Below are positions 7,535 to 15,117 of a DNA stretch of 23,481 bases, in pieces. Under the pieces are notes generated by a model. The model was not told where the DNA came from, did not search any database, and saw only the letters and a list, made by a program, of their open reading frames with translations. The DNA comes from Bacteroidota bacterium (GTDB taxonomy: Bacteria; Spirochaetota; Spirochaetia; JABMQR01): assembly GCA_013202335.1 (NCBI GenBank), contig JABMQR010000070.1:1-23481 (forward strand), read 5' to 3'. The stretch's first letter is position 1; each line of letters begins with the position of its first letter. The translations under genes were made by a program, and so were the position numbers.

Positions 7535-8179
7535 CTATACCTCTCTGATATCAATAATCTCTAAACTGCAGGGTTTCAGAGCTTCTACCAAAACTTCTTT
7601 TGCAAGACCTGTCACTTTCATTGTGCAAACCGCATTCGAAGCATCTGTTCCTAAAAATGTTCCAAGTGATATGATATCTCCGCCTTTTTCAAAAACAGCC
7701 TGCCCAAGAGCGGAAATCTCTCCCGGTTTATCCGGAATGAGCAGTGTTACCCGCAAACCACTGTGTCTGGCTCCAAAAAGCTCCATGAACACCTTGAATA
7801 TATCAGATTCGGTAATAATTCCAACCAGGACGCCGGAATCTACAATAGGCAGACCGCCAATATCATTATCAACCATTATCCTGGCAGCTTCTTCCAAAAC
7901 TGTATCAGAAGGTATGGTAAGCACCTGTTTCTTCATCACCTTGCTCACCGTAAGCTGTGAGAGGAGATAGGTTATTTCATGTATATCCAGGGTTGTTGCT
8001 GGTGACGGGGAAGCATACAGTAAGTCCTTCTCGGTAACTATCCCAATCAGTTCTTTCTTCTTATTCAATACTGGTAGTCTGTGTATTTTTTCTCTTCTCA
8101 TGATCCGCTGTGCTTCAGCCACCGGAGTATCCGGGGAAATAGTAACAGGGTTTCTCGTCATCCTTTTCTCAACAATCAT
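7535..8179 (-). CDS. CBS-CBS-ACT domain protein (AcuB-like)
   Basis: A cytoplasmic 214-residue protein with two CBS domains (about 7-56 and 81-130) followed by an ACT domain (about 142-212, beginning LRVTLLIPDKPGEISALG). CBS pairs usually bind adenosine nucleotides and ACT domains usually bind amino acids. No catalytic domain is present. The architecture resembles AcuB-type proteins. The ATG has AAGGAGG eight bases upstream. It lies 38 bases after livF on the same strand, so it is very likely cotranscribed with the branched-chain amino acid transporter; an inferred role is sensing Leu/Ile/Val and energy state, but the partner it would control is not visible. Confidence 0.88.
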   Translation of the reverse strand: MIVEKRMTRNPVTISPDTPVAEAQRIMRREKIHRLPVLNKKKELIGIVTEKDLLYASPSPATTLDIHEITYLLSQLTVSKVMKKQVLTIPSDTVLEEAARIMVDNDIGGLPIVDSGVLVGIITESDIFKVFMELFGARHSGLRVTLLIPDKPGEISALGQAVFEKGGDIISLGTFLGTDASNAVCTMKVTGLAKEVLVEALKPCSLEIIDIREV

Positions 8180-8217
8180 TACAAAGCCTCCTTAATCAAG
8201 AACATTCCAATAACTTG

Positions 8218-8925
8218 TTAAACACCAAGATATGCTTCCCTGATCTTATCATTTGCCAGGAGAGCCTTGGTGGTATCAGCCTGAGTAATACGTCCTGTTT
8301 CCATAACATATCCTCTGTGTGCTGTCCGAAGAGCCAGGTTGGCATTCTGTTCTACAAGGAAAATAGTAGTTTTCTGCTCCTGGTTAATTTTTTTGATAAT
8401 TGCAAATATTTGCTGAACGATAATTGGAGCAAGCCCGAGAGATGGTTCATCAAGAAGCAGAAGTCTGGGATTTGCCATCAGAGCCCTTGATATTGCCAGC
8501 ATCTGCTGCTCCCCTCCGCTAAGGGTACCACCCAGCTGATTCCGCCTGTCAGCAAGGATTGGAAACAATCCAAAAATATAATCAATATCTTTTTTTATCT
8601 TCTCTTTATCGTTCCGAAGAAATGCACCCATATCAAGGTTTTCCCGTACAGTCAGTCCCGGAAATATCCTTCTGCCCTCCGGCACCTGAATAATTCCCTT
8701 CGCTACAATAGCATTTGTAGATGTTTTGGTTATATCTTCATCTTCAAAAATGATCTTCCCGCTCCGTGGGGGAACTACCCCGCAAATCGACATAAGTGTA
8801 GTCGATTTACCTGCACCGTTTGCACCAATAAGGGTAATAATCTCCCCTTCATTGATCTCAATACTAACGTCCCTAAGGGCATGGATATTTCCATAAAAGG
8901 TATTTATATTCTCCAGTCTAAGCAT
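8218..8925 (-). CDS. livF: Branched-chain amino acid ABC transporter ATPase LivF
   Basis: One of the two cytoplasmic ATPases powering the LivJHMGF importer. With the start at 8925 it has 235 residues, the family's normal size. Walker A is GANGAGKST (34-42), the ABC signature LSGGEQQ (135-141), Walker B LLLLDEP (155-161) and the switch His is replaced by the LivF-typical VEQN (191-194). The frame is open to a TTG at 8940, but GGGGAGG stands just before the ATG at 8925, so that start is used. It overlaps the end of livG by eight bases (ATGCTTAG), a sign of translational coupling. Confidence 0.95.
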   Translation of the reverse strand: MLRLENINTFYGNIHALRDVSIEINEGEIITLIGANGAGKSTTLMSICGVVPPRSGKIIFEDEDITKTSTNAIVAKGIIQVPEGRRIFPGLTVRENLDMGAFLRNDKEKIKKDIDYIFGLFPILADRRNQLGGTLSGGEQQMLAISRALMANPRLLLLDEPSLGLAPIIVQQIFAIIKKINQEQKTTIFLVEQNANLALRTAHRGYVMETGRITQADTTKALLANDKIREAYLGV

Positions 8926-9703
8926 CAAAATCCTCCCCAAGATAAGCCTTAATTACGATAGGGTTTTTTTTGACCTCTTTCGGAGAACCGGATGCTATCA
9001 GCTTACCGTAATCCATAACATAAATTTTCTCGGAAAGGCTCATAACCAGACTCATATCATGTTCAATCAACAGAACTGAAACATTCTCCTCAGTACGCAG
9101 TTTCAGAATCAAATCTACCAGATCTTGTGTCTCCTGTGGATTCATCCCGGCTGCCGGTTCATCAAGAAGAAGCAGGAATGGTTCTGTTGCCAATGCTCTG
9201 GCAATCTCCAGCCGTCTCTGTTCACCATACGGCAAATTCTTTGCCTGTTCATTTACCCATTTTTCCAAACCGATTTTTTTCAGAATTTCATAGGAGTCCT
9301 GGATGAGCTGATGCTCTTCCCCCCGGGTTTTCTTTCCCCGAAAAACAGCACCTGCTATCCCGGCATGTAATCTGGTATGCCGGCCGATCATAACATTTTC
9401 AAGAACAGTCATACTTTGAAACAGTCTGATATTCTGAAATGTCCTTGCCAGTCCCTTATGGGTTATTTTATGTGGTGGCTGTCCCTGGATCTCCTCAGAC
9501 TGCCCGTCAGGAGGATTAATCATCACTGTTCCCTGAGCTGTGTTATACACACCGGTCACACAATTAAAAAATGTAGTCTTTCCGGCACCGTTTGGTCCGA
9601 TAAGTGCTACTATTTCACCTCTATTTACTTCAAGACTTACATAATCAACAGCACGCAAACCACCAAAGTCCATTATAAGGTCTTTTACTTCAAGTACACT
9701 CAT
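8918..9703 (-). CDS. livG: Branched-chain amino acid ABC transporter ATPase LivG
   Basis: Second ATPase of the Liv importer; 261 residues from the chosen start. Walker A GPNGAGKTT is at 36-44, the signature appears as LPYGEQRR (157-164, the form usual for LivG), Walker B LLLLDEP at 177-183, and the switch region IEHDM near 213-217. LivG proteins have the long insertion seen here between Walker A and the signature. The GTG at 9712 sits directly against AGAGG, too close for use; the ATG at 9703 has AGAGGG eight bases upstream and lies one base after the livM stop. Confidence 0.95.
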   Translation of the reverse strand: MSVLEVKDLIMDFGGLRAVDYVSLEVNRGEIVALIGPNGAGKTTFFNCVTGVYNTAQGTVMINPPDGQSEEIQGQPPHKITHKGLARTFQNIRLFQSMTVLENVMIGRHTRLHAGIAGAVFRGKKTRGEEHQLIQDSYEILKKIGLEKWVNEQAKNLPYGEQRRLEIARALATEPFLLLLDEPAAGMNPQETQDLVDLILKLRTEENVSVLLIEHDMSLVMSLSEKIYVMDYGKLIASGSPKEVKKNPIVIKAYLGEDFDA

Positions 9704-9704
9704 G

Positions 9705-10931
9705 TCATTCACCCTCTTTCCCTAAAACATCCGGATCGGTAATCTTATAGTGCTTCCTCTTTTCCGGTATGAGTCCACCGGGTTTGAAAATCATCATGAT
9801 AACAAGCACCGCACCAAAAACCAGCATTCGGTATTCAGAGAAGGCCCTGAGATATTCCGGCAGCAATTTAAGAACCAGTGCAGCAAATACTACTCCTGGT
9901 ATTGATCCCATTCCTCCCAGTACTACAATACATAATACTATTATTGATTCCCAGAGAGTAAAACTAGCCGGATTGATAAAGGTGGTATTGGCGGCAAAAA
10001 CTACTCCGGCCACTCCCGCAAAGACAGACCCCAGAGCAAAAGCAATAACTTTCATCTTGGTAGTATTAATACCCATGGCCTGGCAGGCAATCTCATCCTC
10101 CCTCATTGCAATAAGGGCACGCCCGATCCGGGAATCCTTGAGTCTCAGCGTTATAAAAATAGTCAGAGCCGCAAGGAATATCATGAGAAAATAGACTAAT
10201 TTAGCAGTATCTATAAGATTGAGGTCAATACCGGGAATTTTTGGTCTGGGGATGCTTCTAATCCCACTGGGACCACCAGTCAAACTACTCCAGTTCTCAA
10301 TTACAATTCTGATTATCTCAGCAAAAGCCAAAGTTACAATTGCAAGATAATCTCCCCGCAGCCTGAGAACAGGAACAGCAATAAGTATACCGAATATACA
10401 GGAAATCAGCCCGCCAATAGGCAGAGCAATCCAAAAATTCAATCCAAAATACTGATTCAACAGGGCATAGCTATATGATCCAACCATAAAGAATGCAATA
10501 TACCCAAGATTCAGAATTCCTCCGAGTCCAATAACAATATTCAGACCCAATCCCAGCATGACATACATTAATGCGGTATTCATGATACTCATCTGGTAAA
10601 AAGAGGTAAGAAAGGGAAACACAAGTACTGCAACGAGTACTACTGCGAGACTTCCTGACTTAATTTTTTTATTAGCAGTAAATATCCCGGTTAGCTTGTG
10701 AAACCTCTTTGTTATTTGAGATTCCGTCTTAATTCCCCGATTTTTCCTTGCAAGGGCATAATTCCACACAAAGGAGAGTACATACCCGGCAATCACGATC
10801 CCAATAAGATTACCCCACCGCCAGGTTACGGTATCTTCGATAGTATTTACCCTGATAACCATAATTGGAAAGGTTAATACGGTAAGCCATAATGTTATAA
10901 ATAATGATTTCTTCAGATTTTCTTTTATCAT
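9705..10931 (-). CDS. livM: Branched-chain amino acid ABC transporter permease LivM
   Basis: Inner-membrane permease of the Liv importer. From the ATG at 10931 it has 408 residues. An N-terminal region (about 1-100) has two or three hydrophobic stretches and a basic linker, as in LivM proteins with the DUF3382-like extension. The core permease follows, with LGLGLNIVIGLGGILNLGYIAFF, PVLRLRGDYLAIVTLAFAEI and the EAA-like loop SRIGRALIAMREDEIACQAMGINTT. The frame continues to 10979, overlapping livH, but only the ATG at 10931 has a ribosome site (GTGAGGG eight bases before). It begins ten bases after livH. Confidence 0.93.
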   Translation of the reverse strand: MIKENLKKSLFITLWLTVLTFPIMVIRVNTIEDTVTWRWGNLIGIVIAGYVLSFVWNYALARKNRGIKTESQITKRFHKLTGIFTANKKIKSGSLAVVLVAVLVFPFLTSFYQMSIMNTALMYVMLGLGLNIVIGLGGILNLGYIAFFMVGSYSYALLNQYFGLNFWIALPIGGLISCIFGILIAVPVLRLRGDYLAIVTLAFAEIIRIVIENWSSLTGGPSGIRSIPRPKIPGIDLNLIDTAKLVYFLMIFLAALTIFITLRLKDSRIGRALIAMREDEIACQAMGINTTKMKVIAFALGSVFAGVAGVVFAANTTFINPASFTLWESIIVLCIVVLGGMGSIPGVVFAALVLKLLPEYLRAFSEYRMLVFGAVLVIMMIFKPGGLIPEKRKHYKITDPDVLGKEGE

Positions 10932-10941
10932 ACTGACACCC

Positions 10942-11850
10942 TCACACTTTCTGCTTCGTCGATTTACCGAGTAAACCATCGGGTCGAAAAATCAGTATGA
11001 TTATCAGAATGACAAAGGCAAAAACATCTTCATAGTCACTGGAAATATACCCGGCACCATAACTTTCCGTAAATCCGAGTACAAAACTTCCCAGTACGGC
11101 TCCCGGAATACTTCCTATCCCGCCGAGGACTGCTGCCACAAATGCTTTTATCCCGACAATAAACCCTATATAAAAGTGCGTTCTGCCTGTATGAGACGAG
11201 ATGAGAACACCTCCAAGAGCTGCTATCGATGAACCGATAATGAAGGTCACAGAGATGACCTTATTAACATTTACACCGGTAAGCATCGCCATAACCCTAT
11301 CCTGGCTTGTTGCACGCATTGCTTTCCCTATCTTGGTAAACTTGATTAGCAGGGTTAGTAAAACCATTACTACCGCAGTTGTTACAAGAATAACCAGCTG
11401 TGAAGAGCGTAAAGTATGTTTAATAGGTTCCAAAAATTTAAATTCAGGAATCATATTAGGAAACGGCATGAAGTTAGAGGTCTGGGAAAGCAGAACGTAA
11501 TTCTGCAGAAAAATGGACATCCCGATCGCACTGATAAGCGCGGACAGCCTGGGAGCATTCCTAAGAGGCTTATAGGCAATCTTCTCCAGTGTAAACCCGT
11601 AACCGGCAGAATATATCATAGAAACAGCCACTGCTATTACCAGAATCGCAACTATCGGCAAATTTAGAACCGACAGTACTCCGGCAACGATAAGTGCAGT
11701 GAACGCACCAATCATATATACTTCCCCATGGGCAAAGTTAATCAGTCCAATGATCCCGTAAACCATTGTGTATCCAATCGCAATTAAGGCATAAATACTG
11801 CCTTTAGTTAGTCCTCCGATGAACAACTTGAAAAAATAGTCCAGACTCAT
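10942..11850 (-). CDS. livH: Branched-chain amino acid ABC transporter permease LivH
   Basis: The other inner-membrane permease of the Liv importer; 302 residues, normal for the family, with eight or so hydrophobic segments. Typical features are GGLTKGSIYALIAIGYTMVY near the start, GLINFAHGEVYMIGAF, KIGKAMRATSQDRVMAMLTGVNV (the EAA-like loop that contacts LivG/LivF), and AAVLGGIGSIPGAVLGSF near the end. The ATG is preceded by AAGGTGGGA. It follows livJ after 73 bases that hold a hairpin and U tract, so its mRNA level is probably lower than that of the binding protein. Confidence 0.94.
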   Translation of the reverse strand: MSLDYFFKLFIGGLTKGSIYALIAIGYTMVYGIIGLINFAHGEVYMIGAFTALIVAGVLSVLNLPIVAILVIAVAVSMIYSAGYGFTLEKIAYKPLRNAPRLSALISAIGMSIFLQNYVLLSQTSNFMPFPNMIPEFKFLEPIKHTLRSSQLVILVTTAVVMVLLTLLIKFTKIGKAMRATSQDRVMAMLTGVNVNKVISVTFIIGSSIAALGGVLISSHTGRTHFYIGFIVGIKAFVAAVLGGIGSIPGAVLGSFVLGFTESYGAGYISSDYEDVFAFVILIIILIFRPDGLLGKSTKQKV

Positions 11851-11865
11851 AGTCCCACCTTATAA

Positions 11866-11908
11866 GAAAAAATGCGGGCAAACCTCTCATAAAGAAATCT
11901 GCCCGCGT
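11866..11908 (-). terminator. Intra-operon hairpin with U tract after livJ (partial terminator)
   Basis: Read on the minus strand, GCGGGCA (11906-11900) pairs with TGCCCGC (11880-11874) around a 19-base loop, followed by A and six U (11872-11867). This is a rho-independent terminator in the 73-base livJ-livH gap. Since livH-M-G-F have no other clear promoter, it is probably leaky and gives more livJ than permease mRNA. Confidence 0.7.
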
Positions 11909-11923
11909 ATTAGCAAAGTAAAA

Positions 11924-13042
11924 TTAGTCGAGTTGAGCGAATTTGCCGTTATTTACCTGATACATTGCAAATCCAACACCAATTGCATCACCTCTTTCAT
12001 CAAAGCTGATGTTACCAACAGATGTCTCAACATATTCTGACTTAAGAGCTGCCATTATAGCATCATAATCAGTACTGTTTGCAACGTCGATAGCATTAAC
12101 AATTGCAAGAGCTGCAGCATAAGCATTCAGGAAGAATGCACCGTACTCTTCACCATATTCTGCCAAATGTTCTTCGCCAGCTTTAATTGCTACTGGGTTA
12201 CTTGATGTATCTACTACTGATGTCGCATAAACACCTTCAGCATCTTCACCAGCTACAGCAACAAAAGTAGCATCCATAACACCATCACCGCCAATAAAAT
12301 CAATTTCGAGACCCTGATCTCTCATCTGACCAATAAGCTGAGCTGCTTCAGGATGATATCCACCATAAATTATCGTATCAGCACCTGTCTGGGCAATTTT
12401 ATTTATTACAGCTGAGTAATCTACAGCACCGGGTGTTACGCCCTCAAACAATACAACTTCTACTGATGTTTCTCCAATGAAAGTCTGAGCAAATTCTGCA
12501 AGACCTTTACCATAGTCACCTTTGTCGTGAAGTACAGCGATCTTCTTTGCACCAAGTATATTGATGGCAAAATCTACCTGGAGACGCGCCTGAGCATCGT
12601 CTGGTGCGATCGTTCTGAGAAAGTTAGGGTAATCGCCACTCTGTGTTAATGGAGGGTTTGTAGCTGAAGGAGAAATTACAACGATTTTTGATTCGTTGTA
12701 AATATCCAGAGCTGCTTTTGTTGCGCCGGAACAGATATGACCAATTACTGCGACAACATTTTCACCAACGAGTTTCGCTGCTGTGTTTGTTGCAATTTCT
12801 GGTTTACACTGGTCATCCTCAACAAAAACTTCGATCATCTTCCCGTCAATTCCACCTGCTGCATTTACATTAGCTACAACAAGTTTTACTGCGTTTACTG
12901 AAGGGAGGCCGTATGATGCAAGGTCTCCACTATGAGCTCCAGCTACACCGATTTTAATTGTACCTGTTTCTTCCGCTCCCTGAGCGAAAAGAAGGGAACA
13001 ACTAAGCAATACTGCAAGAATTATTAATACAGTTTTTTTCAT
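11924..13042 (-). CDS. livJ: Branched-chain amino acid ABC transporter substrate-binding protein LivJ
   Basis: Extracytoplasmic binding protein that delivers Leu/Ile/Val (or related amino acids) to LivHM. The frame is open to 13111, but the ATG at 13042 has AAGGAG seven bases upstream and starts a clear export signal (MKKTVLIILAVLLSCSLLFA); this gives 372 residues. The signal may be cleaved after LFA by signal peptidase I, or at LLSC as a relaxed spirochaetal lipobox; sequence alone does not decide. The mature part is a periplasmic-binding-protein type 1 fold, with IGVAGAHSGDLASYG, NAAGGIDG, GHICSGATKAALDIY and SPSATNPPLTQ lining the expected amino-acid pocket. First gene of the operon, directly behind a promoter. 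Confidence 0.93.
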   Translation of the reverse strand: MKKTVLIILAVLLSCSLLFAQGAEETGTIKIGVAGAHSGDLASYGLPSVNAVKLVVANVNAAGGIDGKMIEVFVEDDQCKPEIATNTAAKLVGENVVAVIGHICSGATKAALDIYNESKIVVISPSATNPPLTQSGDYPNFLRTIAPDDAQARLQVDFAINILGAKKIAVLHDKGDYGKGLAEFAQTFIGETSVEVVLFEGVTPGAVDYSAVINKIAQTGADTIIYGGYHPEAAQLIGQMRDQGLEIDFIGGDGVMDATFVAVAGEDAEGVYATSVVDTSSNPVAIKAGEEHLAEYGEEYGAFFLNAYAAALAIVNAIDVANSTDYDAIMAALKSEYVETSVGNISFDERGDAIGVGFAMYQVNNGKFAQLD

Positions 13043-13079
13043 CAAATTCTCCTTTTCTTTGTTTTTGAAATCATTGTCT

Positions 13080-13107
13080 ATTATACTAATAAAGTATGAA
13101 TTTTCAA
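13080..13107 (-). promoter_or_regulatory. Promoter of the liv operon
   Basis: On the minus strand TTGAAA (13107-13102), 16-base spacer, perfect TATAAT (13085-13080). The start point would be near 13073, giving a leader of about 30 bases. The stretch 13108-13345 up to the tRNA holds no gene; it has several short palindromes. Confidence 0.7.
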
Positions 13108-13307
13108 TCAAAACTCACAAAAATAATCATATTTATACAGTTTCTATGCATAAAATATTCAGGATAGTGAACTAAACAGCCAATAATTTCATTATATCAA
13201 ACAAAAACACCAGTTTACTTACAGCCTTTAACTAATACCCGTTTGCCCCATCAACATTATCAGGATTGACATGAGACGCATTTTTTATTAGTCTCTTATG
13301 GCGCATA

Positions 13308-13334
13308 CGGATAATCTTTTATCCGCTGTACAGC
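13308..13334. repeat. Two adjoining palindromes upstream of the tRNA gene
   Basis: CGGATAA (13308-13314) pairs with TTATCCG (13319-13325) around a four-base loop; GCTGTACAGC (13325-13334) is a perfect 10-base palindrome directly next to it. A third pair, GAGAC 13273-13277 and GTCTC 13291-13295, lies nearby, behind a TTGACA at 13266-13271 that may be the tRNA promoter's -35. Function unknown. Confidence 0.45.
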
Positions 13335-13345
13335 ATTATTTATGT

Positions 13346-13419
13346 GCTCCGGTAGCTCAGCAGGATAGAGCAGCTGCCTCCTAAGCAGCAGGTCGGTGGT
13401 TCGAATCCACTCCGGGGTA
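13346..13419 (+). tRNA. tRNA-Arg (anticodon CCT)
   Basis: A full cloverleaf can be folded: acceptor GCTCCGG with CCGGGGT (two G-U pairs), D stem GCTC/GAGC, anticodon stem GCTGC/GCAGC with loop CTCCTAA, T arm GGTGG-TTCGAAT-CCACT. The anticodon CCT reads AGG arginine codons. The 3' CCA is not encoded. It is a known type of target for tyrosine recombinases, and one lies 300 bases downstream. Confidence 0.95.
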
Positions 13420-13422
13420 AAA
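13410..13422 (+). repeat. Direct repeat copy 1 (tRNA 3' end), candidate att core
   Basis: CTCCGGGGTAAAA spans the last bases of the tRNA and the first bases after it. The same 13 bases recur at 13607-13619. Tyrosine recombinases commonly use tRNA 3' ends as attachment cores. Confidence 0.6.
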
Positions 13423-13451
13423 AAGGGGAGACGTTATGTCTCCCTTTTTTT
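13421..13451 (+). terminator. Terminator of the tRNA-Arg transcript
   Basis: GGGAGAC (13426-13432) pairs with GTCTCCC (13438-13444) around a five-base loop and is followed by seven T. Strong rho-independent terminator; A/T extension of the stem would allow activity in the other direction. Confidence 0.9.
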
Positions 13452-13566
13452 AGCTTGGGGTGCATGAGTACTTCTGTGCAGTTTGATAATTCATCTTAAC
13501 AACCAATTATTCCCCCATCAATCAAAAAGCTTTCTTACTATCACCAGCTTTCTTTCAAACTGCGAT

Positions 13567-13589
13567 GGTTAATCCCGGAGGGATTTACC
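13567..13589. repeat. Imperfect inverted repeat between tRNA and integrase
   Basis: GGTTAATCCC (13567-13576) faces GGGATTTACC (13580-13589) with a three-base centre and one mismatch. It lies 18 bases before the second copy of the tRNA-end repeat. It may belong to the recombination site. Two copies of AGCTTTCTT (13528-13536 and 13546-13554, 18 apart) lie just upstream. Confidence 0.4.
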
Positions 13590-13606
13590 TCACGTTCAGA
13601 TATCGT

Positions 13607-13619
13607 CTCCGGGGTAAAA
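13607..13619 (+). repeat. Direct repeat copy 2 of the tRNA 3' end, candidate att site
   Basis: Identical over 13 bases (CTCCGGGGTAAAA) to 13410-13422. It lies 102 bases before the integrase start. It may be a left-over att site of an earlier or tandem insertion, or a nested site of the current one. Confidence 0.5.
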
Positions 13620-13684
13620 TATATTCCTTCTGTCAAAAGGAATTAAGAAAATAAACTTCTTGGATTTTGAAAACGGTTTTCTCA

Positions 13685-13706
13685 TTTGATACCATTTTGA
13701 TACCAC
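13685..13706 (+). repeat. Tandem 11-base repeat before the integrase start
   Basis: TTTGATACCA occurs twice with an 11-base period, within the 40 bases upstream of the integrase ATG and ending at its ribosome site. This could be an arm-type integrase site or an operator for autoregulation; both are inference. Confidence 0.45.
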
Positions 13707-13720
13707 AAGGAGTTTTTTTT

Positions 13721-14854
13721 ATGTATCCACCCCCATTTAAGCGTCCAAAATCACCTTATTATTACTTCCGTTATACTGACCCTTACACGAACAAGAGAAT
13801 ATTAAAATCTACTCGACAAGAAATAAAAAAACGTGCAATCGAAGAGATACAAAAACATATGGATTCTTTTCACGGAATTTCTCAAAATGCTGCTGGTTCT
13901 TTAGCTGATTTTTTACAGCCCTGGGTAAATGGGAAGACCAACCCACGTTATGAACGTTATCAATTAGAAGGAAAAGAATACGGGAAAAAGCAAGTTGCTG
14001 ATGTCGCACGATTTCTCACTCAGGTACTCACCTATCCAATTGTAGCTCAACTCACTAGTAAGATAACCCGAGGAATGGTTCTCGATTTACGCGCGACTCT
14101 TCAAACTGATCCAAAATACAAAACAAACCCCCGGACTATTAATCGTACTATCTCTGCCTTGAGTGCCGTATATTCTGAATCTCTTTATCGGGGAGAATTA
14201 CGATATAATCCGTTTTCTGGAATTGGAAACATTAAATATCAGCAAAAAGTAAAAGAAATCCTTTCTCCTGAAGAGCTGAAAGATTTTTTAAATAAAAAGT
14301 ACTTTCCATCTGTTACCGCATTTAACGTGTTTTCTTTAGCAGCTTATACTGGATTACGCATGTCTGAATTACTTGCACTTCATTGGGATCAATATAAAGA
14401 TGGCGTACTCTCTATCGACAAAGCCTGGAAAACAGAACACGAACTAGGTTCCCCTAAATGGGGAAAAACCAGAATGTATCCGCTTTCTGAATTGGCAATT
14501 GCCTGCTTACCAGAAAAAACTGACTCTTTGATATTCCATCGAAACGGTATAAGGCTGGGAAGCACTTGGTGGATTAAGAATTTTAGAGCAGCCATTGCAA
14601 ATGCAAAGATAGAGAAAACTATATCTCCCCATTGTCTTCGACATTCATTAAATAGTAATTTATTGCTTGCAGGAGTAAGTCCGTTTCTTATCCAACATTA
14701 TTTAGGTTGGTCAAGTGATACTTCTATTACAAAAGTCCAAGAAGGATATACTCATGTGAATGCAGATCATTTACAACCAGTAGCAGATATGATTGATTTG
14801 CTTTATACCAAAATTGAGAAAAATAATATTATTCAATTCAGAAAGATCGAATAA
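13721..14854 (+). CDS. Tyrosine recombinase / phage-type integrase
   Basis: Site-specific recombinase of the tyrosine family, 377 residues from the ATG at 13721, which has AAGGAG eight bases upstream (the frame opens earlier at a TTG, without a ribosome site). The N-terminus (about 5-60) resembles an arm-type DNA-binding domain; a SAM-like core-binding domain spans about 65-170; the catalytic domain is about 190-370. Catalytic residues visible are the Arg in AYTGLRMSELLALHW, the HxxR in SPHCLRHSLN, the His/Trp position in YLGWSSD and the nucleophilic Tyr in EGYTHV. No gross truncation is seen, so it may be active. It is located next to tRNA-Arg and is read away from it, as in an integrated island; no excisionase gene is seen. 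Confidence 0.93.
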   Translation: MYPPPFKRPKSPYYYFRYTDPYTNKRILKSTRQEIKKRAIEEIQKHMDSFHGISQNAAGSLADFLQPWVNGKTNPRYERYQLEGKEYGKKQVADVARFLTQVLTYPIVAQLTSKITRGMVLDLRATLQTDPKYKTNPRTINRTISALSAVYSESLYRGELRYNPFSGIGNIKYQQKVKEILSPEELKDFLNKKYFPSVTAFNVFSLAAYTGLRMSELLALHWDQYKDGVLSIDKAWKTEHELGSPKWGKTRMYPLSELAIACLPEKTDSLIFHRNGIRLGSTWWIKNFRAAIANAKIEKTISPHCLRHSLNSNLLLAGVSPFLIQHYLGWSSDTSITKVQEGYTHVNADHLQPVADMIDLLYTKIEKNNIIQFRKIE

Positions 14855-15117
14855 CCAAATTCTTCAATCCGCTTTATGCTTCGCTAATATATCCATACTC
14901 ACCTCTTCAGGGCAGGGAGGTGCAGTTTGGGTAGTGCTAGTAAGAATTGGGAGACGCTAATAATGAAAATTAGCCTTTTACCCGGAAGAGGTATAGAGGA
15001 CAAAACATATGTATATTATTTCTTTAAAAACCCAATTAATTATACAAATTTTGAAGGTTTCTCTATCATAGATAATATATAGATTAGTCAAATTAGGGAC
15101 ATTTTGGGAACACTATT
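14855..15117. other. Non-coding stretch after the integrase, with nested inverted repeats at 14901-14992
   Basis: No frame here is convincing. Three nested stems can be drawn: ACCTCTTC 14901-14908 with GAAGAGGT 14985-14992; GGGTA 14929-14933 with TACCC 14979-14983; GCTAAT 14956-14961 with ATTAGC 14969-14974. This is a possible structured RNA or folded recombination or transposon remnant. The rest (15000-15117) is AT-rich without features. Confidence 0.4.

Noticed and set aside
7527..7970. Plus-strand frame of 147 codons opposite the CBS-ACT gene
   Set aside because: Antisense shadow of a gene with clear domains; no ribosome site.
9769..10194. Plus-strand frame of 141 codons opposite livM
   Set aside because: Antisense shadow of a gene with clear family motifs.
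13500..13720. CRISPR-like or repeat array near the integrase
   Set aside because: Only pairs of short repeats with unequal spacing; no array of repeats and spacers anywhere in the window and no cas gene.
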